From Tigriopus japonicus (Eukaryota; Arthropoda; Copepoda; Harpacticoida; Harpacticidae), in assembly GCA_010645155.1 (NCBI GenBank), contig CM021316.1:773644-837643 (forward strand): 64,000 nucleotides of DNA, written 5' to 3'. A program made the position numbers and the translations under genes. Of the stretch, positions 37,901-47,515 are shown one piece after another; position 1 is the first letter of the stretch; every line of letters starts with the position of its first letter. Below the pieces are notes generated by a model. It had not been told where the DNA came from, did not search any database, and saw only the letters and a program-made list of their open reading frames with translations.

Positions 37901-38068
37901 GAGGCCTCCAGACAACGTTCAAGATCTCCCCGTCGAGTTCAGCGATCTCGATCACCTCGTCGAAGAGGTTCATCCCCTCGCAATGATCGCCGTTCTCGAG
38001 GTCGATCTGGACGAGATGGTCGTTCTAGGAGACGAGAGAGATCTCTCTCAATGGACAAGGTGGATTAG
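34952..38068 (+). CDS. SRRM2/Cwc21-like RS-rich splicing factor
   Basis: An uninterrupted 1038-codon frame. The N-terminus MYNGIGLSTARGSGTNGYV and the cwf21 segment at about 56-99 (ILDHERKRKLELKCLELEE...) are diagnostic of SRRM2/Cwc21, which contacts PRP8/SNU114 near the catalytic spliceosome. AAFGISDQFV-like text follows (ASAFGIS at about 130). The remainder is low-complexity: a Lys/Arg block (about 200-225), many RS, SP and RRHDSS motifs, about ten heptads DSPKRRK/DSPRKRK (DNA 36395-36670), a polyserine run (DNA about 37252-37305), and a C-terminal RSRSPRR region. These repeats suit a nuclear-speckle scaffold. Vertebrate SRRM2 is far longer and multi-exonic; this one has no intron. The start is fixed by exact family match. 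Frames on the other strand and other phases here are shadows. Confidence 0.93.
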   Translation: MYNGIGLSTARGSGTNGYVTRNLGLVRSKKDRVDYRTEEDLNRAAAAANRQPNQGILDHERKRKLELKCLELEEVLREQNLSETEVAQKVGAYRQLLIDKNVDKKDAVETDEFGRAVYKDTHQEARARHEKNAKLKSAFGISDQFVAGSSLDPNRKAEEKARMEMEKRKKFGFVGSEDDEKDSEEDSQDEKARKKAKKRRKKEKKDKKKRKKEKKKQKKRKESSSSDESDEAEEGELKSRKRSREESRSPDAKRVKRSPSPPRRSRRDDDKKSPRRRPKSKSPVARPRRDSERSSGRSRARTNGDHRASPEKKTSSNDIEAKSRRRRHDSSSEDDRRSRRRSHSKSSKSKKSPEVARRRRHDSSDDESPRKLQKSRDVTPERSHSRRHRNESIDDRRTSSAKRESHGGKSSSTTQDRASKSTGRSVERDSKVTDDSQKSLKKSSRSTSVDKRDESSDRRSKSRRDRERSPKEKPADSPKELTSKRREDSPKRRENTSIRSEDSPKRRKDSPRKRNDSPKRRKDSPRKRKDSPKRRKDSPREREDSPKRHIDSPKRRKGSPKTREESPRKLEELPRKRSSVKTRGESSSPERSSRSSKSRLDKSRSPDRGSKNRDRKDYKQKAEESSRHRNRSSERESRSRRRDDESRNDSRYSSSKTNKDLHNMDNLEKSRGEKTKSEQDQKKSDPRSRQEPDPSSERDSRRRRDSSKDPVQSRKEHSPRENDKASRSKPIEKSTSKSQEYSTHENGESKKSASDHKDQKSRKTRHDSSSSSSSSSSSSSSSSSSEDDKPSPKKDSEDQPKQKNREEALKMMEAILRQQALRKKKSSRKGDDSSGSGTSDSSSSSEDDEKTRKKPSSSKPQRRRKESSSSDSSSSSDNEPEPKSKGHRMKKEKSSDSSDDSEMERYSKRIAELTAKIKREEERASSSSSNSNGDSSGDEAQSRSKIKAEPMEQPKRSTHSPPAQYKDRQSAKKASPTRSGRPHEASRQRSRSPRRVQRSRSPRRRGSSPRNDRRSRGRSGRDGRSRRRERSLSMDKVD

Positions 38069-38876
38069 ATCAGAAAGAGATGCTGAGCCCATCCATTCTC
38101 CTTGAATTCATCCGTGTTTTTCCAGAATATAAATCAGCTTGATATCAATTTGAGGTTATCTTTGTATCAGAGAGAAAAAAAAATATTTTGTCAAATAGTT
38201 ACTTCCAGTTTAATTTTAATGAAAGAATGTTTTCAGTATGGAGCAGAGTTAATCACTTAAAGAACTTGAATAGTTGTTTTTCAAGAAGACTTGTTCCAAC
38301 TGGACTTCAATAAGAGTGTGAGTGATACCGTCATAACATACTATGCTTGAAAATCTTGTGTGAGGCATTTAAGCCAATGTTTGGAGTAATCATTAATTTT
38401 ATATGAATAATTTCATGTTTTTAATGTTACATATTAATATTAGTAATGTAGATCCTCATTTTTTTAATTTTCCATTTTTTGGGCCACATAGAATCGACAT
38501 TCGGCTACAGAGTGAGTGGCAAATAAGCCTGCAAAGGGGGCAAAAAAGACAAAAACCTTAATTCCCACAATTCTTCTAGTTGTTAGTTCAACTTAGGTAG
38601 GTTCAAAGTAGGAAAACCCCATTTTTGAGCTCAAATTTTATTTGCAACAAAATCGACCTCCCCAAACGCAGTCAAAGTTGAAGATTAAAAAATTGCAAAT
38701 CGGCACCCATCTGATTCCTACAATATTGAGAGTTGTTCTTGTTTTTGAAAGACAAGTTTACTGAATGTAAATTTTTGTCCGCATCAAAGTATTGTTCCGT
38801 CAAAAGCTATTCTAATATCAAGTATTTTCACACGTTAAAGTGTGTTAATCTTTAAAAAACTAATCTATCGGGGCTC
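38069..38876. other. 3' flank of the SRRM2-like gene
   Basis: AT-rich, probably 3' UTR then intergenic. I see no canonical AATAAA in the first 150 bp (only AATATAAAT near 38127). Nothing else is recognised. Confidence 0.4.
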
Positions 38877-39481
38877 GGTAAATAGGTCACAAGCAAAACG
38901 GTCACAGATAAATCGATCACCGTAAAAGGTCACGGAAAAACGGTCATCGTAAGAAAGGTCACAGGAAAAAGGCCACAGTAAAAAGGCCACAAGGTAAAAC
39001 GGTCATAACAAAAAGATCACAAAGTAATAAGGTCACAAGGTGAAAAAGACCTGCACAGCTACGTCCAAAGGGAGCCTTGGAAGTGACCCCAGAAACCCTA
39101 ATCTGTTCCATGATTAAAGATTGTTTATGGGAGCACGAGAAAATGTGGGTGAAACACAATCATGCCAAGACAAAGATAACATAGTCCCCAGGAACCCATG
39201 CCAGACACGTTATTTTAAAACTTTGGTCCCAACCCGCCTCAGATTTGCCGGTTCCAAGAGCAGGTTGTTCCCCTACCCCTTGTCAGTACAACTCACCCCC
39301 TACCTTCAAGATGCAAACATGGCCGTCGAAGATAATTTGGGTGGAACACAATCTGTCTACATAAAATAATGTTTCTGTGACCTTTTTACTCCGACCGTTG
39401 TACCTTGTGACGTTTTGATTGTGACATTTTTAGTGTTACCTAACTTCTTGTGACCTTTTTGCTTGTGACCCTTTTACCTCC
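38877..39481. mobile_element. Foldback-like element with subrepeated inverted ends, copy 2
   Basis: The left end (38877-39045) is a degenerate array of GGTCACA.(G)(T/C)AAAA units starting GGTAAATAGGTCAC. The right end (about 39374-39481) is the inverse (CTTTTTACTC, TTGTGACC, CTTTTTGCTTGTGACC, CTTTTACC). The middle, about 330 bp, carries CACCCCCTACCTTCAAGAT, similar to CACCCTACTTTCAAGAT in the copy at 21187-21677. The shared outer terminus is GGTAAATAGGTCAC. It is longer and its arrays are older (more diverged) than those of copy 1. Confidence 0.65.
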
Positions 39482-39986
39482 AATCAATTTATGGGTATCA
39501 GGAAAATATTAAAATTAACATGATCAGAATTGAATAGGAGTGAAGGAGACACATTTACACAGTATAAAAAAAGAAAGTGAGCTCAAGAACAGGCCTAAGA
39601 ATTTGGGTGAGGGAGTGAACGTTGGAATTGATTAGGTTTGGGGATGAAACTTGCTTAAAGAAGTATAGAAATTGGGAGCTGTTTCTGGTCGTTCACCATG
39701 GCACACCGTTTCGCATTTTTAGGCAAGTCGTTCCATGTGTGAGGGGATCTTTCTTAAATGTGATATTCTCGTAAGGCCAGTAGGGCTTTTGGAACAACTG
39801 GAATTCCCAATCATTGGCCACGTGTTTGTATTGAATGATCCTTGAAAGCGAACAATTCCTGAGGTGATATCGGTTTAAGGCCGTGAAATGCTTAATCCCA
39901 TAAGTTGCTGCACTGGTGATTTGCAATTGAAAAATCTCAATTACGAGTACATTTGACGAAATGTAAATCAGTTCAAATGTAATTAG
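39482..39986. other. Intergenic, nothing recognised
   Basis: Unique-looking sequence between two mobile elements. A minus-strand frame (40052-39693) runs into the neighbouring element and has no domain. Confidence 0.4.
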
Positions 39987-40454
39987 TAGGGACGGGCAAA
40001 AAGTGCAAAAAGATTTTTGGTAACATAAACGCATTAATTTGCCGTTTTGCACTTTTCGCCTTTATTTGCACGATTTTTTACGAATTCGGCCTAAAATGAA
40101 CAAGTTGTTGAGATTTTGCTATTTTTTCTTTGAAAATGGTTACTTTTGGAAGATTTTTTTTCGAATTTGAAAACTAAATCTGATTTTACGGCTCCCAGCG
40201 TAGGGTAGCATGGTAATGATTACTTCTACTTCAATATCTAAATTTTGCTCTTCAAGATTGAAAAATAACAAGCAGATGAGAAGAAACGATCTGGAGCTTT
40301 TTGTTTCAGAAATTTCAGTTTTTTGCGAGTTTATTAAAATTTATTTGCGCTTTTTTTGTTTTTTCTGCACTTTATTTTAGGATTTTGAGTTGATTTTGGT
40401 GCAACTTTTGGTAACCCAAAACTTCCTTTGATTTGCACTTTTTGCCCGCCCCCA
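39987..40454. mobile_element. Non-autonomous hAT-like element, 468 bp
   Basis: Inverted ends TAGGGACGGGCAAAAAGTGC and the inverse of TGGGGGCGGGCAAAAAGTGC bound an AT-rich non-coding interior with repeated TTTGCACTTTTT-like words. The flanks are GTAATTAG (39979-39986) and GTTATTAG (40455-40462), matching at 7 of 8 positions, as expected for an aged 8-bp hAT target duplication. Confidence 0.65.
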
Positions 40455-40534
40455 GTTATTAGATACAATTGCAATTACATCACAGGTCTGATATGGCCTT
40501 ACATTTATCGATATTAAATTATTTCTCGTGTACC

Positions 40535-40792
40535 TCAGCCCATTCGGTCAAACGTTGAAATGCATCCGAGACCTTTGGCTATATAATAGTCCGGCCAATC
40601 TTGGTATCTTCGGCGAATGTACTCATGACAGTCCCCGGTCATATGAACGCGGGTAAATTGGATGTAGTTACTATGAAATGGTATTGGTCTAAGAACGCTG
40701 CCTTGGACGACTCCACTCGGTACGTGTTTCCACTCAGATTCTACCCAATTTAAACCATGCTCTGAATTCGTTCCCCAAGCCGATACGAGCAA
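40535..40792 (-). pseudogene. Non-LTR retrotransposon reverse-transcriptase fragment
   Basis: The minus-strand translation contains HVPSGVVQGSVLRPIPF, the RT motif that in intact LINEs reads like SGVPQGSVLGPLLF, followed by a degraded catalytic region. No endonuclease, start or 3' tail is seen, so it is an isolated relic, probably jockey/CR1/RTE-like. Only this short piece is readable. Confidence 0.55.
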
Positions 40793-43211
40793 AAAAGGAA
40801 AGTATTCTCTTCATATGAGCAAGAAATGTAATCAACCATGAATTTATTGAAATTTCCGGGTTTTAATGGGCATGAACAAGTCAAAGAAAAACCAGCCAAG
40901 CAATAGGAAATAAGCTCTAAAATGCGATAACTTCATGATTTTGAATCAAACGTGCTCACAAGTGCAAGAGGGTTGGTCTTAAACGAATGACTTAACAAAT
41001 CCTCAATTCACATTCCTTGTTAAAATTCTGGAAATGTAAAAGATACCATTTTTTGAAGGTCCCTCTTAACCAACGGATAAACTTCAATTGCTTTCGATTA
41101 ACCTATCAAATGACCTAAGAAAGAGGCAACACATTTCTCTGTATTTAGGTAAATATTGCAATCGAAGTGACTCGAATTGAAGAACCCTCATTAGAACATG
41201 TAATCACAAAGCCACACACGTAATTCAAACCATGGAATTTGCGGGAATGAAATGGGAGAGCATTTCCATTTAACTGAAATTATAGAGCAATGAACCACTA
41301 GCAATGATATTGTTCCAATAAGTTAGAAGCTTGTCTATTTTTGAGCAAAAATAGGAACTAAAGAGAGTGACATTTCTCGTGGTTCTCACCTGATCTGATG
41401 AGAACTGTTGACAAGTTTCTGCACATAATTGCCACTTTATTGGAATCAAAGTCGAAAAAAAACTCAAAGACTTGACCACTTAACTATTTGCAAATAGTTT
41501 AATTTTGCAGTGGAAAAACTATCATCCACAAGCCCTATTTGCCTCGATTAGTTAATTTTTTCACATTAACTGCTATAAAGAATATCTTACGGGACAAGCA
41601 GGGCATAAATTCAGCTAACCATTGTGGCAACAAAATGAGGGGTTGTGTCATTGTTTCATTCCACTTTCAAAACTACGATCTTTCGAAAGAATGAGAGAGC
41701 ATAATTAGGCCATAACACATCAAAAGAAGGGATACGGATAGTTCAGTACGTATTAGCTTTTAGTTTAACCCAAACGACGCAAATGGAGAGAGTTTATGGC
41801 TTGTGAATCACTACAAAAATTTACGTTTTCAATGTCTTGACTACACGTATCTTTTTACAATTAACGAAGTTGAAATGAAGGAAGTTTTATAATCCAAAAT
41901 AGAGTATTTGTAGCAAGGACGAAGCATTTATTTCAAAATCTGTGAAGTGTAAATTGTATTGAACGCGATGGGAGATAATAACGATTCAATGTTTCATCCA
42001 TCATGGCGATTTTTTTTCCGCTCGAGTCTCTTAGACTTGCTCATCATCATGAACCACCATCTCGGACACTTCTTTCATCTTCATCATTACTTGAGTGTCA
42101 GGAGAAGATGCAACATTGATGCCATAATTCAAAGATAAAAGGTCTTCATAAGCAGGATATTATAAAATATTGTATCTTATTTAAGTATCACGTAACATAT
42201 ATGAGGTACACGTAATTGCTGTAGACATTAATTTGTTGAGTGTGTTAAAAACTGCGCTTGAAGAACAGGTTTTTGAAATATTTATTCATCTATTTTTTAG
42301 TTCAAGTCTTTTCCATATGATATGCATTAGCAATTATAGTATTGGTTAAGAGCATTCATTGTCACTTTGTCATTCATTGTCAGAAATTCAGATTTTAGCA
42401 AGAGAGTGTTGTTGGTGATGCATTGATTCATTTTCAATGGAAGATCGCTTGTATTTGTCTAAGTTTGTGTTTTGTTGGGGAGCGCACACCCAAGCACGTT
42501 CATTCTAGTCGATTCCATCATATTGATAGCCCATCTGTTTGAAACAATAATACAATTACCTCATTTTCCAAGAACTACCAAAAAAATTCTGTAGAGTTCC
42601 ACTCCCTTTTTTCCTCCCATTTATCATTTCCTTTCAATCTTAATCAACGCATTAAAACACCCATTGCTTTATATTATCATAAATAGCGATGTTTCGTGTC
42701 TCTTGAATCTCTTCTGTCATCTCTAGTTTGATCAAATGAGTCCGTGACAGCTTGCGACAAACAGGATGTTTTCTACTCCAGATCTGTTGTGACCAGAACA
42801 AAAGCTAGTCCCATTGTGGGTGAAAGTTGAACCTGCGACAATTTCTAAAATTAGACATGAACTGATCTGTTTCTGGAGCTACGTGAGATTACTCTCCATC
42901 TACATTCAATTCATGGCTAATGTTTTGAAAGTGTTTCACATAACCAGGTATCTTCTGAGATTATCGTTTATCTCGAAACTCGATGCAAAACGCTTTGAAG
43001 AGAGCACGTTCAATCTGGTTTGTGCTTTTTGTACTGAGATTGGTATTGATTGAGGTGAAAGCCCATCTCAAATTTCAGTCCTCGGATGGATGATGTTTTC
43101 CAAAGGATGTTTGTGAAAGGATTAACTAGTACGCAATCACAGCGGAAGCACACTCAGTAGATAAATTCCTAAGCTTCAAGCAAGGTCAATGGCATCGTGA
43201 GATTCATGATA
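40793..43211. other. AT-rich intergenic, nothing recognised
   Basis: About 2.4 kb without a supported gene or clear repeat. Open frames at 41270-41479 (minus) and 42814-43053 (plus) are unremarkable. The end of this stretch probably includes the 3' UTR of the bHLH gene. Confidence 0.45.
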
Positions 43212-43217
43212 TTTATT
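43212..43217 (-). promoter_or_regulatory. Candidate poly(A) signal of the bHLH gene
   Basis: Minus-strand AATAAA, 202 bp beyond the stop of the achaete-scute-like gene. Motif and position only. Confidence 0.4.
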
Positions 43218-43418
43218 CAATTTCAAATCGACTATACATAACTGGCAGATAAAAGCAGAGCAAACAATAGTTTTATAGTACAGTAGCAGCAGCGAGTTTG
43301 ACTGGTTTGTGACTGGCAATGGATAAACACTAATGAGATCAATGTGAGTTCAATATGGTAAGCGTGTTTGTAGATAAATAGGTTGAGAATACTTTGGAAT
43401 GGTTAGTGGTTGTAGTTA

Positions 43419-44294
43419 TCAAGCGTCTGACTGGTTCGACATGGGATCTTGGACTGCCAAAGTCGTCCACCAATGTGAGGAACCATCCAGGAACGAAGAG
43501 GTATCCGCCGTGTGTCCACTCCCATCAAAAGTGCCCATGGGTTCAGATTTAGGCGAATCCGACGGATTGGGCGAGATCCGGGAATGATCCAAGCCACTGA
43601 ATTCGGCCACGGACACAGGAGGTAATTGATAGACCATCGGATTGAGCTCTCCATTGGACAGGGACGATCCGGATCTCGGTGATCTCGGTGGTGAGCTCAT
43701 GCCCGAGTCGTTCATGGACTTGTAGTCGTCAAAGCTCTCACTGGTGAAGATCGGACCCGGACAATCCGGATCCATACTCGGATCTTCTCCGATGAGTCGT
43801 CTTAAAGCTTGGATATAATCCACAGCGGCCCTTAAGGTGTCCACTTTACTAGTCTTGCCCTTCACATTGGGGATGTGGCTTCGCAGGGTGAGGAATCCGT
43901 CATTGACCTGCTTGACTCTGTTTCTTTCTCGCGCATTCCGTCTCGACACTGACGGTGTTTGAGGCTTCTTCACACTATGATGATGCTTCACAAAGGGCAC
44001 CGACGCGGGGTGCTCATTCTTTGACGACGTTGAGCCATTCTTCGTCGATCTCTTGGACGTCACTTTCTTGCTGCTGGCGGCGGATTTATTCTCACGACCT
44101 CCCGTTGAATCGGCACGTGCCATGATGGGCTTGTCAGTGGTGGTTTCCGGGATAGCATCTCCATCTTGGAGGGATTTTAGCGCCATGGGCGACGAGGTGC
44201 TTAAGAGTAGAGTTCCCCCATTATTGATGACTGGCTGAAGAACTGAGGGCTTCACGGGAGATTGAAGACGGAAGTTACTCGTTAACCCGTTCAT
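43419..44294 (-). CDS. Achaete-scute-family bHLH transcription factor
   Basis: A single 291-codon frame on the minus strand. The basic-helix-loop-helix domain spans about 117-170: basic region RRNARERNRVKQVNDGF, helix 1 LTLRSHIP, loop NVKGKTSKVDT, helix 2 LRAAVDYIQALRRLIGED. The RERNRVKQVN basic region and a short loop are specific to achaete-scute (ASCL) proteins rather than atonal or twist families. The N-terminal part is Ser/Thr/Lys-rich with a His run; the C-terminal part is Ser/Pro-rich and ends with a Trp pair near the terminus (SSHWWTTL). Proneural factors of this family dimerise with Daughterless/E proteins on E-boxes to specify neural precursors. Lack of introns is typical. Orthology to a particular scute-complex member cannot be set from this sequence. 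Confidence 0.92.
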   Translation of the reverse strand: MNGLTSNFRLQSPVKPSVLQPVINNGGTLLLSTSSPMALKSLQDGDAIPETTTDKPIMARADSTGGRENKSAASSKKVTSKRSTKNGSTSSKNEHPASVPFVKHHHSVKKPQTPSVSRRNARERNRVKQVNDGFLTLRSHIPNVKGKTSKVDTLRAAVDYIQALRRLIGEDPSMDPDCPGPIFTSESFDDYKSMNDSGMSSPPRSPRSGSSLSNGELNPMVYQLPPVSVAEFSGLDHSRISPNPSDSPKSEPMGTFDGSGHTADTSSFLDGSSHWWTTLAVQDPMSNQSDA

Positions 44295-46979
44295 ATTGGT
44301 AACGGAAAAGATCCGGACTAATTTCTAATTGCACTTGAGTCTCCCTAACTTGGACCAGACACGATCATGGAGAGCTTCCGAGAAAGACTAGCCTGGAAAA
44401 ATCCCTAGCGCTTCTCCCTAGAGCCTGGAATACATTTTGGCATTCGGCATTCAGCCCTATCCGCTCCCTGATCATCAGCTACTCAGTTCAGTCGGCTTCT
44501 GGTCTTATCGGGGGTGACATATCGTTTCGCGCGCTGCATACGATCCAAGTCGGTTGCGCCGTTGCCCCTTGTGCAGTTGGTCTCTCCATTCCCTCTTTTG
44601 AACCGGGTCTCAATAGCATATAGAATAATGCTGCCAAACTGTTTGCTTAGCCGTACGAGTGACTGAATGCACCATAGGCGAGGGGTTGTCCGTCTAAGCG
44701 CCAAGCTCATGAGGGCATGTCAAACGGTTGCCGTTGTTGGTACGTGCTATTCGCCCAACGCCATGTTCATCGTGTCCCTTAAGGATTTCCCTCGCTTTTT
44801 GATCAACGATATGGCCTGATGGTTTCGACCAACTCTCTCAACATATGAGTGAACTCACTACTTGCGTTCAAATCCCTACTGGTTTGGTCACCAAAGTGTG
44901 ACTTATCGATCTAACAAATGATCTTGATTGGACATACACACTCAAGCAATGCTACGTAGTTTTCGCGCTTTTTCCTGATTTTGTGCTTCACCCAAGCACT
45001 TCCTGACTTGGTTATAACTCGCTTTCAGGCTTCGAGTCTGAATAGAAATTGGTCGTTGAAAGCAAGGGGAAGTCGAGCTTTTTAAAAACTCCAACCACGT
45101 TCGGTTCTGAATGTGCATGTCAGTTCAATTGAACAGGAAATTGGGTTCTCTTTAAACCCGTGTTTTAACGAGACTCTTGGGATTCAAGGACCCTGTTCGT
45201 TCCCAGAAGAGAAATCAGCATGGGTGCGCATTGTTAATCCCGTAATGATCAGATTTGGCCGCCAATTAAGCAGAGGAGTTTCTCAACGTTCTCCAATTCG
45301 AATCTCCAGGATGATCGAGGATTGCAGTTCAGTGAATTATTGGATTGGATTCGCATGGCTGGCATTGATATCGAAGATGAACTCGACAGCTTTTTGTTGT
45401 ATTTACCGAGGATCGTTAGCTCGTCGACCAACGAATGTAGCATAGAACCCATGTGTCATTGGTGGAGTCCTTCAGAGGCTTTGGGTGCCATAATAACGAC
45501 CAGGAGGACACCAAGAACACTTTGCTCTTCACTGATCCAATCTTTGGCAAATCCAAATATTGGATTACAGGGTGCTTGAAAGGTTTAAGCCGCATTTCAT
45601 TAACTAGAAAAGTTGCGGATAAATGACATCTCTCCTTTTTTCAATGGCCCAGCATAAACATATTATTGACTTGCGAGTCCATTTGAAAAGTGAATTGATG
45701 CTTTGAGCCGAGTCAGAATGTCAATGATTCCCATAAACAACGATCAATCAAGCCTTAAGAATGACTGGAATGCCCCGCCAACGCTCGACTACGTACTCAG
45801 ATCACAGACACAGATACCGCCCAATTTGTGTTGAGGCACCCTGTAGGACTCCTGCTTCGTCATTCCAGCCATATTTTAAGGACGCCAGCTGCATTATATT
45901 TGGACGTCGTTGGTTGCATGGGGCTCTCTTTCTCTCTCTCTCTCGGATCCACAATTGTACTGGTACACACACAACTTGCCACAGCCCCAATCCAACCGAC
46001 CATTCCAGCCAACGGGGATACTCGCAACCCAAATTCTCTCCAATAACATGTTACAGAACATCAATAGTGAGTCTTAGGATACAGATGGATTGAGCAGTTG
46101 TTGCATGAATACAATCAAAGTGGATGAAAAACAAAGGTTATTTATTCTTTTACTGAGAACTCATCTTATTTTGAAAATATTGTAGTTAAAGTTTATTAGG
46201 GTTCACTGACGAAAATATGGCAATAGCAATCCAGGGGACACATTTGCCTGAGGGCTTCTCGTGCCTTAAGCGAAGCGAGTTGCCACTGGTGTTTGAAAAG
46301 AAGGAACAAAACTGACTCATGGACAGGGTTGCCGGGAAAATAAATCTCCCATTTTTTGGCTATTTTACCACATAGTTTGATAGCAATTTGGCGCTCCTGG
46401 GCTATATGCGTGTTATATGCTTTTTCGGTGGGCAAAGTTGCTAAAGGAAAGGTCGTTGCCGACGCTTTTCCGCCACGCGTTAAAATCCAAGGAGATTTCC
46501 AATATGTGCGAGATGGTAATTCTACCTTGGTGAATGGGTCGGTCGCCCATGTGTTCATGTAGGTAGGTAATGGGGGAGAAAGAAGGTCCAATGATGAGCT
46601 TGAGCGCGAGTTCAACCTCCTGGAAAAAGGAGTCGGTAATTGAGGGGCCAGACTATCTAATTGAGGTTTTGGGTTTGGTGGGTCAAATTGGAAGAAATTG
46701 GCATGATTAGGGGGATGTAAATGAAGAGTTTTGTTTTGCCTCCTCCCACGATAGGAATGTGAACAATTGACTGATAAGAGTATGTCTTCTTGAGATGTTG
46801 ACCCTTTTTGAGAATGCTTAGGAGAGAGTAAGTTGTAATCAATGTCGACTTGACAAGGGCAATGAGGAGAAATTTGGATTGAGGTTCTAGGTTTGGGAGC
46901 TCAAATTGAAAAAAAAATGCTTTTAGGAGAGGATGTAATGGGCTGTTTTGAATTAGCATTTTCAGAGCTTTGATGGCAA
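44295..46979. other. Intergenic upstream of the bHLH gene
   Basis: No firm gene. The first 400 bp is probably the promoter of the bHLH gene. A (TC)n microsatellite lies near 45927-45947. Minus-strand frame 46615-46196 (139 codons) and the frames at 45761-46093 have no recognisable domain. See the separate tentative entry at 45268-45579. Confidence 0.4.
45268..45579 (+). CDS. Tentative unrecognised coding segment
   Basis: After an acceptor-like TGATCAG at about 45246-45252, one frame stays open to 45579 and reads FSNSNLQDDRGLQFSELLDW, then IRMAGIDIEDELDSFLLYLP, then CSIEPMCHWWSPSEAL. Composition is coding-like (balanced, acidic) and GC is above the surroundings. No family is recognised, no partner exons were found and the strand could be wrong. 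Reported only as a candidate. Confidence 0.2.
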   Translation, partial: KQRSFSTFSNSNLQDDRGLQFSELLDWIRMAGIDIEDELDSFLLYLPRIVSSSTNECSIEPMCHWWSPSEALGAIITTRRTPRTLCSSLIQSLANPNIGLQGA

Positions 46980-47515
46980 ATGGAAGAGTGTAGTCGGACT
47001 AATTCAGATGGGGATTTTGGGGCCAAACTGTCTAGGATTAGGTCAGAATGGATGTGTGTAATCGAACGAATTCAGCTGGGGATTCTGGGGCCAAAATGGC
47101 TAGGGATGGGTCAGAACTAGGTTTGGCCATTTCATAGTTTTAGTTTGCTACGTGAGGAAAAAATCTTATTTCAATTGATTGTCAAAATTAAGAAAACGAA
47201 TTGGGCTCGAGAATTTTGATTGAGTTTTATGGAGGGTGAGTCTGGACTCTGACCCATCCCTAGCCATTTTGGCCCCAGAATCCCCAGCTGAATTCATTCG
47301 ATTACACTCATCCATTAGGTTCGGGCATTTCATAGTTTAAGTTTGTTACGTTAGGAAAATGTTCTTGTTTCGATTGATTGTCAACACTAAGAAAATTAAT
47401 TGGGCTGGAGAATTTTTATTAAGCTTTTGTGAGGGTTAGTCTTGACTCTGACGCATCCCTAGCAATTTTGGCCCCAGAATCCCTAGCTGAATTGCACTCT
47501 TCCATTGTGACTAAA
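46980..47515. repeat. Nested inverted and tandem repeat complex
   Basis: A 60-70 bp motif (AATTCAGCTGGGGATTCTGG then GGCCAAAATGGCTAGGGATG) occurs four times: twice in plus orientation (46986-47046, 47050-47112) and twice inverted (47247-47315, 47434-47510). Between the inverted copies, a unit of about 195 bp is tandemly duplicated (about 47117-47312 and 47315-47510, sharing CATTTCATAGTTT, GATTGATTGTCAA and TGGGCT.GAGAATTTT). It looks like an inverted-repeat element with an internal tandem duplication. Confidence 0.6.

Noticed and set aside
35079..37973. Many long frames on both strands inside the SRRM2-like gene (for example 35469-36272 plus, 37598-36900 minus)
   Set aside because: They are shadows of low-complexity RS/DSP coding sequence in other phases; only the 1038-codon frame shows a family match.
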